From an uncultured Eubacteriales bacterium (lineage in GTDB: Bacteria; Bacillota; Clostridia; Oscillospirales; Oscillospiraceae): a stretch of 37,676 nucleotides of DNA. Made by a program: the position numbers and the translations under genes. This document shows, piece by piece, positions 22,777-31,483 of this stretch. The first letter of the stretch is position 1, and each line of letters opens with the position of its first letter. The stretch lies in the NCBI GenBank assembly GCA_902477055.1, contig CABSFY010000007.1:1-37676 (forward strand), written 5' to 3'. The notes beneath the pieces were generated by a model. It did no database searches and was not told the origin of the DNA. It saw nothing but the letters and a program-made list of their open reading frames with translations.

Positions 22777-23727
22777 TCAGCAGATGCGGCAGCGGCAGGG
22801 CTTGCCCTCCAGCACGGCGATCAGGTTTTCCACGGCGGCGGCCGCCATTTTTGCGGTGGCCTCGGCGGTGTGTGCGCCGGTGTGCGGCGTGGCGACGACG
22901 CTGTCGAGCGCCAGCAGCTTGGAATCCGTGGGCGGCTCCTGCTCGAAGGCGTCCAGCCCCAGCCCGCCGAGTTGTCCGCTGCAAAGCGCATCATAGGCAG
23001 CGTCCTCGTCGATGATTGCGCCGCGAGAGGCGTTGACGAGGATCGTGCCGGGCTGCATCTTGTCGATGGCGGTCTTGTCGATGATATGATAGGTCTGGTC
23101 GTTCAGCGGCAGATGTAGGGAGATGACGTTTGCCTCGCGCAGCAGCGCGTCCAGCTCGCGCACGCCGATGTTGTGTTCGGCGCAGTAGGCCTCGGAAATA
23201 TAGGGGTCATAGGCGACGACGTTCATGGCAAAGCCCTGTGCGCAGCGGGCTACGAGCTTGCCAATCGCGCCGAGGCCGACGATGCCGATCGTCTTGCCGG
23301 CCAGCTCGGTTCCGGTGGAGCGGACCCACTGATTGGCCTTGGTCTGACGGTCGAGATAGGGAATGCGCCGAACGAGCGACAGAATGAGCGCCATCGTCAG
23401 CTCGGCCACGGCCTCGGAGTTGACGCCGGGTGTGTTGGTGACGGCGATGCCCAGCGCCTTTGCGGCGGCAATGTCCACGCGGTCGTAGCCGACGCCGTAG
23501 CGGGAGATGACCTTCAGGTCTTTGCAGGCACGCAGGACCTTTTCCGTCACGAAGTCCAGGCCGGCGATGTAGCCGTCGCAGTCTTGCAGCAGCGGCAGCA
23601 GCTCGTCCTCCGTCAGCGGACGCTTGGCGGGGTTAAAGACCAGATCGGGATAGGCGGCGCGGAGCGTTTCCAGCGCGGGATTGCCGGAGCCGGGCTGAAA
23701 GGACGTTGGGGTGACGAGAATTTTCAT
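22777..23727 (-). CDS. D-2-hydroxyacid dehydrogenase (phosphoglycerate-dehydrogenase-like)
   Basis: The protein has 316 residues. The Rossmann NAD loop is GLGAIG (residues 151-156). The catalytic set is visible: Arg235 in NASRGA, Glu264 in EQEPP and His282 in TPHTG. The first domain includes SRYGVGYDRVD and TPGVNSEAVAE, typical of the D-3-phosphoglycerate dehydrogenase branch. No ACT domain is present, so classical serine-type allosteric control is unlikely. It probably interconverts a 2-keto acid and a D-2-hydroxyacid. It lies 12 bases after the KDPG aldolase gene with a strong ribosome site (AAGGAGGAA). In context it probably acts on a pathway intermediate rather than in serine synthesis. 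Confidence 0.9.
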   Translation of the reverse strand: MKILVTPTSFQPGSGNPALETLRAAYPDLVFNPAKRPLTEDELLPLLQDCDGYIAGLDFVTEKVLRACKDLKVISRYGVGYDRVDIAAAKALGIAVTNTPGVNSEAVAELTMALILSLVRRIPYLDRQTKANQWVRSTGTELAGKTIGIVGLGAIGKLVARCAQGFAMNVVAYDPYISEAYCAEHNIGVRELDALLREANVISLHLPLNDQTYHIIDKTAIDKMQPGTILVNASRGAIIDEDAAYDALCSGQLGGLGLDAFEQEPPTDSKLLALDSVVATPHTGAHTAEATAKMAAAAVENLIAVLEGKPCRCRIC

Positions 23728-23739
23728 GATTCTTCCTCC

Positions 23740-24369
23740 TTACAGGTCGGAAACCAGCTCGACGGCCTCCTGCGACAGGCGGCGGATTGCGTCGAAATCA
23801 CCGGTGTTGATGAGGTCGCTCTTGACCATCCAGCTTCCGCCGCAGGCGATGACCTTCGGGAATTGCAGATATTCGCGCACGTTTTTCGCGTTGATGCCGC
23901 CGGTGGGCATGAACTTGAGCTGCGGGAACGGCGCGGCGAGGGCCTTGATGGTGGCAAGCCCGCCGCACTGGGCTGCCGGGAAGAACTTTGCGACCGGAAG
24001 GTCGTATTCCAGCAGCAGCATCAGCTCGGTTGGCGTGCAGACACCGGGGAAGATGGGGATTTGATGCGACACGGCGAATTCCACGATCTTCCGGCTGAAG
24101 CCTGCGCAGACGAGGAATTTTGCGCCTGCGTCGATGGCGCGCTGCGCCTGCTCGACGGAGCTGACCGTGCCTGCGCCCACCAGCATCTGCGGGAAGCGGG
24201 TGGCCATCGTTTCGATGGATGCGGCGGCGGCATCGGTCCGGAACGTAACCTCGGCGGCGGGCAGATGACCGGCGCAGAGGGCCTCAGCCAGCGGCGCGGC
24301 ATCCTCCGAGCGGTCGAGCTTGATGACGGGCATGAGTTTTAATGCGGCAACTTGATTCAGAACATCCAT
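23740..24369 (-). CDS. KDPG/KHG-type aldolase
   Basis: The protein has 209 residues, the usual length. The Schiff-base Lys is Lys128 (PVAKFFPAAQ) and the general base is Glu40 (EVTFRT). Phosphate-site glycines appear in MPTGGIN and ACGGSW. The enzyme cleaves 2-keto-3-deoxy-6-phosphogluconate, or the related hydroxy-keto-glutarate or galactonate, giving pyruvate and an aldehyde such as glyceraldehyde 3-phosphate. It resembles eda/dgoA products, but substrate preference is not decidable. It is 21 bases after the phosphotriesterase-like gene and 12 before the dehydrogenase gene, with AAGGAG upstream. It anchors the interpretation of this locus as sugar-acid catabolism. Confidence 0.92.
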   Translation of the reverse strand: MDVLNQVAALKLMPVIKLDRSEDAAPLAEALCAGHLPAAEVTFRTDAAAASIETMATRFPQMLVGAGTVSSVEQAQRAIDAGAKFLVCAGFSRKIVEFAVSHQIPIFPGVCTPTELMLLLEYDLPVAKFFPAAQCGGLATIKALAAPFPQLKFMPTGGINAKNVREYLQFPKVIACGGSWMVKSDLINTGDFDAIRRLSQEAVELVSDL

Positions 24370-24390
24370 TATGGGTTCTCCTTTCTATTT

Positions 24391-25347
24391 TTATGTCCTT
24401 GGGTTCCAGCGAAGGGCAAAACGACAATTTTCGCGGCAGATCAGATCGATCGTTTCCTCCGAAACGCCGCTGCTTTTCAACATCGGCAGGAAGGCTTTCA
24501 AAAGATAGGTCAGTCCGATTCCCTCCGGCGTGTAGCGCTTGAGGCGCTGGGCGGTGGTGTCCAGCGAGAGCAGGAGCTGCCGCGCAAAGCCCCCGTCCAG
24601 CACCTGCCGAATGAGGCGGATTTCCTCCTCGTCGCTGTGGTACTTGAAGCGGCCGATGGTGTCGTATTCCAGATATGCGCCCTGCTCCAGCAGGAATTCG
24701 TGCTGCCGGAAGTCGGGCGAGCTGCGGTCCATGTGGCAAAACAGCATCGACGCCGCCGGAACGCCCCGCTCGGTCAGAAACGCGAACAGCCGCACGGGGT
24801 CGCTGCCTGCCTCGACGTGAATCATCAGCGGCGCACCGGTGGCCTGCTGGGCATCGGCTGCCGCCTGAAATAATTTCTCGTAAAGCGGCGAAAATTCCGT
24901 ATCCAGTGCGGTTTTTATCAGCCCGGCCTTTGCCGTGACCGATCGCTCCGGCGCGGCGCTGTCCGCATCGACGTACATCCCCTCGGTCAGCTCATGGCGA
25001 TATACCTCCGCAAGCTGCTGCCGGGAAAACGTGTGCAGCCAATGGCCGGCAGGGTAGAAGCAGGCCTTGTGAAAGCCGGTGGAGGCGATGATCTGTACGC
25101 CGCTGTCCCGGCTGAGCTGCACCAGCTCCTGCGTCATGCGATTGCAGCCGACGGGCTGGGCATCGACGAGCGTGCTGCCGCCCGCTGCGCGATAATCCAG
25201 CAGCTCCTGCCGGGATTTTTCCAAATCATCCATGCAGAGCGCGGGGTTGATCTGCCACGAAACGCCCTTGCTCAGCAGGATATGCTCATGGCACTGGCAG
25301 AACGTCAGAGTTTCCGGCGAGATAAGGCCGGTCACGGTCTGTATCAT
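24391..25347 (-). CDS. Phosphotriesterase-family metal hydrolase, probable lactonase
   Basis: The protein has 318 residues with an amidohydrolase TIM barrel. The metal ligands are visible: His20 and His22 (CHEHI), bridging Lys145 (AGLIKTA), His177 (MIHVEAG), His205 (CHMDRS) and Asp263 (LSLDTT). All are the binuclear-site positions of phosphotriesterase-homology proteins. Several family members of this type hydrolyse lactones, including phosphorylated sugar lactones. Next to an aldolase, kinase and dehydrogenase, a sugar-lactone substrate is the best guess. The ATG overlaps the HAD-gene stop by four bases, with GGAGGTGAT as ribosome site. No signal peptide is present. Confidence 0.88.
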   Translation of the reverse strand: MIQTVTGLISPETLTFCQCHEHILLSKGVSWQINPALCMDDLEKSRQELLDYRAAGGSTLVDAQPVGCNRMTQELVQLSRDSGVQIIASTGFHKACFYPAGHWLHTFSRQQLAEVYRHELTEGMYVDADSAAPERSVTAKAGLIKTALDTEFSPLYEKLFQAAADAQQATGAPLMIHVEAGSDPVRLFAFLTERGVPAASMLFCHMDRSSPDFRQHEFLLEQGAYLEYDTIGRFKYHSDEEEIRLIRQVLDGGFARQLLLSLDTTAQRLKRYTPEGIGLTYLLKAFLPMLKSSGVSEETIDLICRENCRFALRWNPRT

Positions 25348-26027
25348 TTGGCATCACCTCCGTAAAAAACGTCCGGGATCTGGTCCAGCGCAGACACGAC
25401 GTACGTCGGTCGTAGCTGCTCCATGATATACGCTTCGTCGCGGTACCACGAATAGGCGGTTTTCACAAAGCAGCTCCGCGCCCCCACGGCGTTGGCCATT
25501 TCGATGTCGAATTCCGAGTCGCCGATGCAGACGGTGTCCGCAGGAAGGAAGCCGCAGCGCCGAATGACCGCATTGCAGCGGTCGATCTTGTCGTTCGACA
25601 CCAGATCGGCCCCGGAAATGCCGTCGAACAGCTCCAGCAGGCCATGATAGGCCAGCATTTTTTTCGCGACCGTTTCCATCGAGTTGGTCAGGACGATGCG
25701 GCAAAGCCCGCGTGCCTTCGCCTTGGTCAGCGCGTCGCGGATGCCGTCAATCACGCCGATCTCAGCGACCAGATCGTCGATGTCGTGCTCGCAGAACTCC
25801 GTCAGCCGTGCGTAGGTCGCGCCCAGCTCCTCCGGCGGCACGCCCGCCTCGGTGAGAATGTGGCGCACGGTGTTGCCCATCTTTTTGCGGGTCGTTTCAA
25901 GGTCGATCGGCCCGATGTAGCGGTTGAGAAAGCGATGAAAGGTCTTTGCGTGGAACGTCCGGGAATCCATAAACGTCCCGTCCATATCAAAAATCAGCAG
26001 CTTCGGCGCGGCGAGGCTCGTCGCCAT
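25344..26027 (-). CDS. HAD-superfamily phosphatase
   Basis: The protein has 227 residues. Motif I is DMDGT (Asp14, Asp16), motif II IVLTNS, and motif IV GDSEFD. The helical cap between motifs I and II makes it a subclass-I (beta-phosphoglucomutase/phosphoglycolate-phosphatase-like) member. It probably dephosphorylates a small sugar phosphate or phosphoglycolate; the substrate is unknown. An AAAGGAGGG ribosome site precedes the ATG. It is the first enzyme gene downstream of the GntR regulator, about 200 bases away, and its stop overlaps the phosphotriesterase-like start. No separate strong promoter is visible between it and gntR, so it may be read from the gntR promoter. Confidence 0.88.
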   Translation of the reverse strand: MATSLAAPKLLIFDMDGTFMDSRTFHAKTFHRFLNRYIGPIDLETTRKKMGNTVRHILTEAGVPPEELGATYARLTEFCEHDIDDLVAEIGVIDGIRDALTKAKARGLCRIVLTNSMETVAKKMLAYHGLLELFDGISGADLVSNDKIDRCNAVIRRCGFLPADTVCIGDSEFDIEMANAVGARSCFVKTAYSWYRDEAYIMEQLRPTYVVSALDQIPDVFYGGDAK

Positions 26028-26064
26028 GCGATCCCTCCTTTCAAGGTCAGTCCGTCCGAAAATA

Positions 26065-26193
26065 GGCGCAAAAAATCAAGGGCACAAGGTGTCCTTCTTT
26101 TTTTGCTTCAAAATATTTTGTTACGCATTAAAATTGCGCCAGCAGCACCGAAAAAAGGGTGCAAAAACCAGAGGGCACCTCGTGTCCTTTTTT
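26065..26193. repeat. Two direct hairpin repeats between gntR and the HAD gene
   Basis: Two similar units of about 33 bases occur at 26065-26096 and 26157-26189. Each has GG(C/T)GCAAAAA followed by GGGCAC, a three-base loop and GTGTCC, then a T-run. The hairpins pair best as plus-strand RNA (with a G-U pair), while neighbouring genes run on the minus strand. The gap 26028-26225 contains nothing else recognisable. Confidence 0.6.
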
Positions 26194-26225
26194 GAACAAT
26201 TTTTAATTTCGCCCGAAAAGCGCCG

Positions 26226-26933
26226 TTACCGGCCGCTCATGTGTGTGACGTATTTGTACCGGCTGCCGACGAGCCGGTTGATGCCGTACTCGAAGCACGT
26301 ATCGCCCACGTTCGTGATGCGCTTGCTGATGAGCAGCGGCGCACCCTGCGGGATGTTCAGAATCTGGGATTCCACAAAGTTTGCCGCAGAGGCAGACAGC
26401 GTTTCCGTCGCCTCGGAGAGCTGAATGTGGTACTTCGACTCCAAAAACCGGTACAGACCGCAGAACGTATTGACGTACTGCTCAAAATACGGCACCATCT
26501 CCGCCAGCAGGTACGTTGTGGAATAGTTGATGGGCAGGCCGTCGGAGCAAAGCACGCGCTCCAGATAGTATAGCTGCGTACCGGGTGCGAAGATGTCGGA
26601 CAGTGAGTCCGGAGCCTGAATTTTCGTGATGGACATGCTCTGGATGGAAACCTCATGACCGTCGCTGCGCAGGGTTTCGGTGATGGAGGAGATGTGCGAG
26701 AGCTTCTGCGTGGTGGAAATGTCCTGTACGGTTGTGCCGCGTCCCTGCCGGACGTCGAGGTAGCCCTCGTCCTTCAGCAGCCCGACGGCCTTGCGGACGG
26801 TGGTGCGGCTGACATCGAAGCGCTCCTCCAGCTCCTGCTCGGTGGGCAGAAGGGAGCCGACCTTCAGCAGCCCTTCCGAGATTTCCTGCTTGAGTGTGTT
26901 ATATACGTTGAGATATAGGGCCTGTTTGCTCAT
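26226..26933 (-). CDS. GntR-family regulator, HutC/UTRA type
   Basis: The protein has 235 residues. A GntR winged helix covers residues 1-70 (LPTEQELEERFDVSRTTVRK and then KDEGYLDVRQGRGT). The UTRA ligand domain covers about 90-230 (SISKIQ-like strand, LYYLERVLCSDGLPINYSTT). UTRA regulators usually bind a phosphorylated sugar or related pathway intermediate and release DNA. ATG 26933 is chosen with AGGGGG nine bases upstream; TTG 26951 is unlikely. It is divergent from the FGGY kinase and transporter genes and followed by the HAD, lactonase, aldolase and dehydrogenase genes. It is probably the local regulator. Confidence 0.92.
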   Translation of the reverse strand: MSKQALYLNVYNTLKQEISEGLLKVGSLLPTEQELEERFDVSRTTVRKAVGLLKDEGYLDVRQGRGTTVQDISTTQKLSHISSITETLRSDGHEVSIQSMSITKIQAPDSLSDIFAPGTQLYYLERVLCSDGLPINYSTTYLLAEMVPYFEQYVNTFCGLYRFLESKYHIQLSEATETLSASAANFVESQILNIPQGAPLLISKRITNVGDTCFEYGINRLVGSRYKYVTHMSGR

Positions 26934-26967
26934 AAATAACCCCCTTTTCAAAAGAGTTCCGCAAGGA

Positions 26968-26984
26968 GATACCGGAATCGTATC
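26968..26984. promoter_or_regulatory. Candidate GntR operator
   Basis: GATAC (26968-26972) and GTATC (26980-26984) form a 5-7-5 palindrome about 16 bases downstream of the gntR -10, hence near the transcription start and in the leader. The position suits autorepression. No clear second copy is seen near the kinase promoter. Confidence 0.4.
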
Positions 26985-26999
26985 CCTTCCTTCAAGCTA

Positions 27000-27028
27000 A
27001 CTATAGCAACCAATCCCAGAATTGTCAA
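27000..27028 (-). promoter_or_regulatory. Promoter of gntR and probably the leftward operon
   Basis: On the minus strand, TTGACA (27023-27028), a 17-base spacer and TATAGT (27000-27005). It is a near-consensus sigma-A promoter. Confidence 0.8.
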
Positions 27029-27233
27029 CGGAAAAATAAAGATGTTTTAGATATGTTTGCGGAAAAACCGTCCGGTGATGAACAAAAAATCCGGGCGATT
27101 TCAAAAAAATCGCGCGGCGATGTCATAAAACGTTGCCGAAAGGTATCGAAAATTTCATTAAAAATAAGACGAATTGTAGGAAAAGCAAAAATATTTGTAC
27201 AAAAAATGGTGAAAAACGACGAATCAATACCTG

Positions 27234-27262
27234 TTGACAGGCGAAAGATTATGATGTTTAAT
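27234..27262 (+). promoter_or_regulatory. Promoter of the FGGY kinase and transporter operon
   Basis: TTGACA (27234-27239), a 17-base spacer and TTTAAT (27257-27262), 75 bases before the kinase start. A second TATAAT at 27310-27315 lacks a good -35. The rest of the 404-base divergent gap (27029-27233) is AT-rich with no gene. Confidence 0.65.
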
Positions 27263-27337
27263 AGTCTTGCACGAGCAAACATCATTTTATACACCGGAAC
27301 ACTTGCTGCTATAATTTTTGATTTGAGGATGATGAAT

Positions 27338-28864
27338 ATGGCGAACGAACTGATTCTTGCGTTTGACTTTGGCACCAGCGGCGTCAAGTCCTGCATTTTC
27401 GACACACAGGGCAATTTTCTGGCCGAGGGCTATGACACCTACCAGACCCACTATCCGCAGGCGGGCTACGTAGAGCACGACCCCAACGATTGGTGGGAAG
27501 CGATGAAAACGGCGACACGCAAGGTTCTCGGGGCCTCCGGCGTGCAGCCCGCACAGATCAAGGCGATGTCCTTCTCGTCCCACGGCATGGGTGCCATCCC
27601 CGTGGATGCCGACGGGAACGTGCTGACCGAGCGCGTGATGCTCTGGAACGACGCGCGCGCCACCGAGGAAGCAAAGTTCATTCTCGAAAGCGTCGGAGAG
27701 CGCGAGCATTACGAAATGACCGGCAACAGCTTTGACCTTTCCATGTACCCTGCCGCGAAAATCCTCTGGATTAAGAGAAATCTGCCGGAGGTTTTTGCAA
27801 GGACCGCGAAGTTCATCGGTCCGAAGGAGTACCTCATCCATCGTATGACCGGCGTGATCGGCTTTACGGACTACGGCGAGGCCGGTATGAGCGGCCTGTA
27901 TAACCTGCGCGAGCACCGCTGGGACCCGAAGCTGATGGCCCTGTCCGGCATCGACGAGAGCCGCCTGTGCAAGGTCGTGGACAGCACGCATTTGATGGGC
28001 GGCCTGACGGCTGCCGCTGCCGAAGAAATGGGCCTGTGCGAAGGCACGCCCGTCGTCCTCGGCTCCTGGGACAATTACGCCTGTGCCACCGGCGGCGGTG
28101 TCCGGAAAAAGGGCGAGATGGTCCTCTGCATGGGAACCGCCGGCTGGATGGGCATCAACCACGATGAGCCGATCACGACCCCGGAGAACATGACGAACGT
28201 CGTCTACGTCGGCAACGATACGTATTTTACCAGCATCCACTCCCATGCGGCCTGTGCGGCCTACGACTGGGTCATCAACAACGCCTGTACCTATCTGAAA
28301 AACGAGGAAAAGCCGCTCAAGGCCGCCGAGGAGCTGGCCAAGGCCGTTCCCGCCGGATCGGACAAGCTGTTCTTCCTGCCCTCGATGTTCGCGGGCAATA
28401 CCTTCTACTCCAGCAGCGCTCTGTGCGGTACGTTCGTCGGCCTGAAGATGCTGCAAGGCACCGGCCACCTGATCCGCGCGGCGATGGAGGGCGTCGGCTT
28501 TGACCTCATGATGGGCGCGGAGCTGATGCAGGCGAAAAACGCCATGCCCGCCAACTGCTGCCTCATCGGCGGCGGTGCAAAGAGCGACCTCTGGCGGCAG
28601 ATTTTGGCCGATATGTGCCAGGTCACCATGACCCGCCCGAACAATATGCAGCACATCGGTGCACTCGGCGCGGCCCTGATGGCCGGTGTCGGCACGGGCC
28701 TCATCGAAAACTTCGACAAGGCCGCCGAGATCGTCAAAACCGACGACAAGGCACAGCCCATCGCCGAAAATACGGCGGTCTACAAGGCGCTGCTGCCCGT
28801 CTATCGCAAATTCTACGAGCAGCTCCTGCCCGCCTACAAAATGCTGCAAGAGGTCAAGCTCTAA
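27338..28864 (+). CDS. FGGY-family carbohydrate kinase (xylulokinase-like)
   Basis: The protein has 508 residues. The ATP-binding N-terminus is LAFDFGTSGVKS (Asp10), with YVEHDPNDWW and LWNDARATEEA typical of the family. The likely catalytic base is Asp245 in GSWDNYA. The C-terminal ATP-domain motif is LIGGGAKSDLWRQILADM. FGGY kinases phosphorylate pentuloses, polyols, gluconate and similar sugars; xylulokinase-like is the nearest impression, but the substrate is not decided. ATG 27338 is preferred (GAGG at 27325-27328) over ATGs at 27329 and 27332; the frame is open upstream to 27053 but covers the promoter. It is the first gene of the rightward operon. Confidence 0.9.
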   Translation: MANELILAFDFGTSGVKSCIFDTQGNFLAEGYDTYQTHYPQAGYVEHDPNDWWEAMKTATRKVLGASGVQPAQIKAMSFSSHGMGAIPVDADGNVLTERVMLWNDARATEEAKFILESVGEREHYEMTGNSFDLSMYPAAKILWIKRNLPEVFARTAKFIGPKEYLIHRMTGVIGFTDYGEAGMSGLYNLREHRWDPKLMALSGIDESRLCKVVDSTHLMGGLTAAAAEEMGLCEGTPVVLGSWDNYACATGGGVRKKGEMVLCMGTAGWMGINHDEPITTPENMTNVVYVGNDTYFTSIHSHAACAAYDWVINNACTYLKNEEKPLKAAEELAKAVPAGSDKLFFLPSMFAGNTFYSSSALCGTFVGLKMLQGTGHLIRAAMEGVGFDLMMGAELMQAKNAMPANCCLIGGGAKSDLWRQILADMCQVTMTRPNNMQHIGALGAALMAGVGTGLIENFDKAAEIVKTDDKAQPIAENTAVYKALLPVYRKFYEQLLPAYKMLQEVKL

Positions 28865-28879
28865 GCGAGGCATCCAAGG

Positions 28880-28909
28880 GCTTCCGAAGCGCGGCATCGC
28901 TTCGGAAGC
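28880..28909 (+). other. Perfect 12-bp stem hairpin between kinase and permease genes
   Basis: GCTTCCGAAGCG and its complement are separated by CGGCAT, with no T-tract. It lies in the 81-base gap between the kinase stop and the permease start. It may stabilise or separate mRNA segments, tuning kinase relative to transporter. Confidence 0.6.
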
Positions 28910-28945
28910 TCTCCGCGAAAGCACAAAAACCGGTTGGAGGAAACT

Positions 28946-29899
28946 ATGAAAGACAGAAAAGTAAGCAAGCTGGGCAAGGCCTTTATTCGCTTTGATGAAG
29001 GCGGCGCACTACTGATGCTCATCGCCATGTGTCTGCTGGTGGGCATCATCAACCCCACGTTCTTCTCCGCGAAGAACGTCATCAACGTGCTGCGGCAGTT
29101 CTCCTACATCGGTATCGTCGCGGTTGGCGGCACATTCGTGCTCATTACCGGCGGCATCGACTTGTCCGTCGGCAGTCTGATGGGCTTCGGCGCGGTCGGC
29201 TGCGCATGGATGTGTGCAAACGGCGTGGAGCCGATTCTGGCCGTGCTGATTATGCTGCTGCTCGGCGGCTTTCTGGGCGGCCTGCAGGGCTTCACGGCGG
29301 TCAAGCTGAAGCTGAACCCCTTCATCGTCACCCTCGGCGGCCAGTACATCATCAAGGGTCTGACGCTGCTGATCTCCGGCGGCCTGCCCGTGCGGTTTGA
29401 CAACTACATGAACTGGATGGGCAGCCAGTGGCTCGGCATCCCGGTTTCCATCTACGTCATGCTCCTCATCATGATCATCGGTCACATCGTCCTGTCCAAG
29501 ACGGCCTATGGCCGCAAGATTTACGCCGTCGGCGGCAACGCCCGTGCGGCGAAGCTCTCCGGCATCAAGGTCGGCCGGATGCAGATCAGCGTCTTTGCCA
29601 CGACCGGCGTTCTGGCGGCGCTGGCCGGTATGATGACCTGCGCGAACCTCAGCTCCGGCGACGTTTCCACCGGCACGTCGATGGAAATGAACGTCATTAC
29701 CGCCTGCGTTCTGGGCGGCGCGAGTCTGAGCGGCGGCAAGGGCTCCATCCTCGGCACCTTCATCGGCGCGGCGATCATCGGTGTCATCAAAAACGGCTTC
29801 ATCCTGCTGCGCATCCCCGCGGCATGGCAGACCATCGCCCTCGGCGGCTTCCTCGTGTTGGCCTGTGCGGTCGATACGCTGAAGCGGAAAGAAAGATGA
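28946..29899 (+). CDS. Sugar ABC transporter permease (RbsC-like)
   Basis: The protein has 317 residues with about eight to ten hydrophobic segments. The family hallmarks are visible: VLITGGIDLSVGSLMGFGAV in the N-terminal half, and GIKVGRMQISVFATTGVLAA and then GGASLSGGKGSILGTFIGA in the C-terminal half. It forms the membrane channel of a ribose/xylose-type importer. GGAGG at 28937-28941 precedes ATG 28946; the TTG at 28934 is unlikely as a start. Seven bases separate it from the ATPase gene. Permease and ATPase follow the kinase, and the binding protein comes last, a slightly unusual order. Confidence 0.93.
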   Translation: MKDRKVSKLGKAFIRFDEGGALLMLIAMCLLVGIINPTFFSAKNVINVLRQFSYIGIVAVGGTFVLITGGIDLSVGSLMGFGAVGCAWMCANGVEPILAVLIMLLLGGFLGGLQGFTAVKLKLNPFIVTLGGQYIIKGLTLLISGGLPVRFDNYMNWMGSQWLGIPVSIYVMLLIMIIGHIVLSKTAYGRKIYAVGGNARAAKLSGIKVGRMQISVFATTGVLAALAGMMTCANLSSGDVSTGTSMEMNVITACVLGGASLSGGKGSILGTFIGAAIIGVIKNGFILLRIPAAWQTIALGGFLVLACAVDTLKRKER

Positions 29900-29906
29900 G
29901 GCGCCT

Positions 29907-31409
29907 ATGAGTGCTTTGTTTGAGGTACGGCAAATCTCCAAATCCTTCCCCGGCGTCAAGGTCCTCGACGATATCAATATCCGCTTCGAGGCCGGAAAGG
30001 TCCACGCCATCGTGGGCGAAAACGGCGCGGGAAAGTCCACGTTTATGAACATCGTGTTCGGTGTTTATCAGGACTATGAGGGCGAGATGCTCTGGGAGGG
30101 AAGGCCCGTCCGCTTCGATTCGCCCACCGCGGCGCAGAAGCAGGGCATCGCAATGGTGCATCAGGAGAACTCCCTCGTTCCGAACCTGTCCGTCATGGAC
30201 AATATCTACATGGGCCGCTTCCCCTGCAACGGTCCCTTTATCGACCGCAAGGCGCTGCGCAAAAAGGTCGTAGACCTCCTGGAGGAGCTGAAGATCACCA
30301 ACATCGCTCCGGAAACGCGCGTGGAGTTCCTCTCCGTCGCGCAGAAGCAGCTCATTGAGATCATCAAGGCCCTGTCGCTCAACGCGCGGCTGCTGATGCT
30401 CGACGAGCCGACGGCGGCGCTGACGGCGAAGGAAACGGAATATCTGATGGATATTCTTAACGACCTGCGTAAAAAGGGCGTGGCGATTGTCTACGTTTCT
30501 CACCGGCTGGAGGAGGTCTTTTCCCTCTGCGATGAGATCTCCGTCCTGCGCGACGGCCGAATGATCCGCCATCTGGACCGCGCAGAGTTCGATTATAACA
30601 CGGTCGTCAGCAGCATGGTCGGCCGCGACCTCGACACCGACGCGACCCGGCGCACGGACCGCGACCTCTCGAACGCGCCGGTCACGATCGAGGTCAAAGA
30701 CCTCTGCTGCAAGAACCTGTTCCGCAACGTCAGCTTTACGGCGCGGCGCGGCGAGGTGCTGGGCTTCGGCGGACTGGTCGGCGCGGGCCGCAGCGAGCTG
30801 ATGGAGGCCATTTTCGGCTATGTCCCCGCGACCTCCGGTGAAATTTTCATCAATCAAAAAAAGCGCACCATCAAGCACCCCGCCGACGCGGTCAAGGCCG
30901 GCATCGGCATGGTCCCGGAGGAACGCAAGGTCAAGGGCATTTTCCCGGATCTGTCCGTCATGGATAACATCAACGTCGTTTCCTACGACGGCCTGCGCAA
31001 GGGCGGCCTCATCAGCCGGAAAAGCACCGTCGATACCGCCAAGCAGTACGTCGGCAAGCTCTCCATCCGCACGACGGACGTGTTCAAGCTGGTCGGCCAG
31101 CTCTCCGGCGGCAACCAGCAGAAGTGCATCCTCTCCCGCTGGCTGCGGATGAATCCGCAAATTCTGATCCTCGACGAGCCGACCCACGGCATTGACATCG
31201 GCGCGAAAAACGACATCTACGAGATCATCCGCGAGCTTGCCGACCAGGGCATTACCGTGCTGCTCATCTCCTCGGAAATGCCGGAGCTGATCCGTCTGAG
31301 CGACCGCGTCGTGGTCATGTGCGAGGGCAATCAGACTGCGATCCTGGAAAAAGACCAAATCACCGAGGACACCATCCTGCACTACGCCATGCGCCGCAGT
31401 GCAAACTGA
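29907..31409 (+). CDS. Sugar ABC transporter ATP-binding protein (RbsA/MglA-like, two domains)
   Basis: The protein has 500 residues with two nucleotide-binding domains. Domain 1 has GENGAGKST (residues 37-45), signature LSVAQKQ and LMLDEPTAALT. Domain 2 has the degenerate P-loop GLVGAGRSE, signature LSGGNQQK and LILDEPTHGID. This is the normal pattern of RbsA/XylG-type proteins. It powers the permease encoded seven bases upstream. The final segment ILHYAMRRSAN is as usual in the family. A GAGGCGCC sequence precedes ATG 29907. Confidence 0.94.
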   Translation: MSALFEVRQISKSFPGVKVLDDINIRFEAGKVHAIVGENGAGKSTFMNIVFGVYQDYEGEMLWEGRPVRFDSPTAAQKQGIAMVHQENSLVPNLSVMDNIYMGRFPCNGPFIDRKALRKKVVDLLEELKITNIAPETRVEFLSVAQKQLIEIIKALSLNARLLMLDEPTAALTAKETEYLMDILNDLRKKGVAIVYVSHRLEEVFSLCDEISVLRDGRMIRHLDRAEFDYNTVVSSMVGRDLDTDATRRTDRDLSNAPVTIEVKDLCCKNLFRNVSFTARRGEVLGFGGLVGAGRSELMEAIFGYVPATSGEIFINQKKRTIKHPADAVKAGIGMVPEERKVKGIFPDLSVMDNINVVSYDGLRKGGLISRKSTVDTAKQYVGKLSIRTTDVFKLVGQLSGGNQQKCILSRWLRMNPQILILDEPTHGIDIGAKNDIYEIIRELADQGITVLLISSEMPELIRLSDRVVVMCEGNQTAILEKDQITEDTILHYAMRRSAN

Positions 31410-31483
31410 CAACGTTATTTATCCGGGAACGGATGAATATAGGGAGGCTTTCGACTTCCCCAAAAATTTTAGGAGGAAATAAC

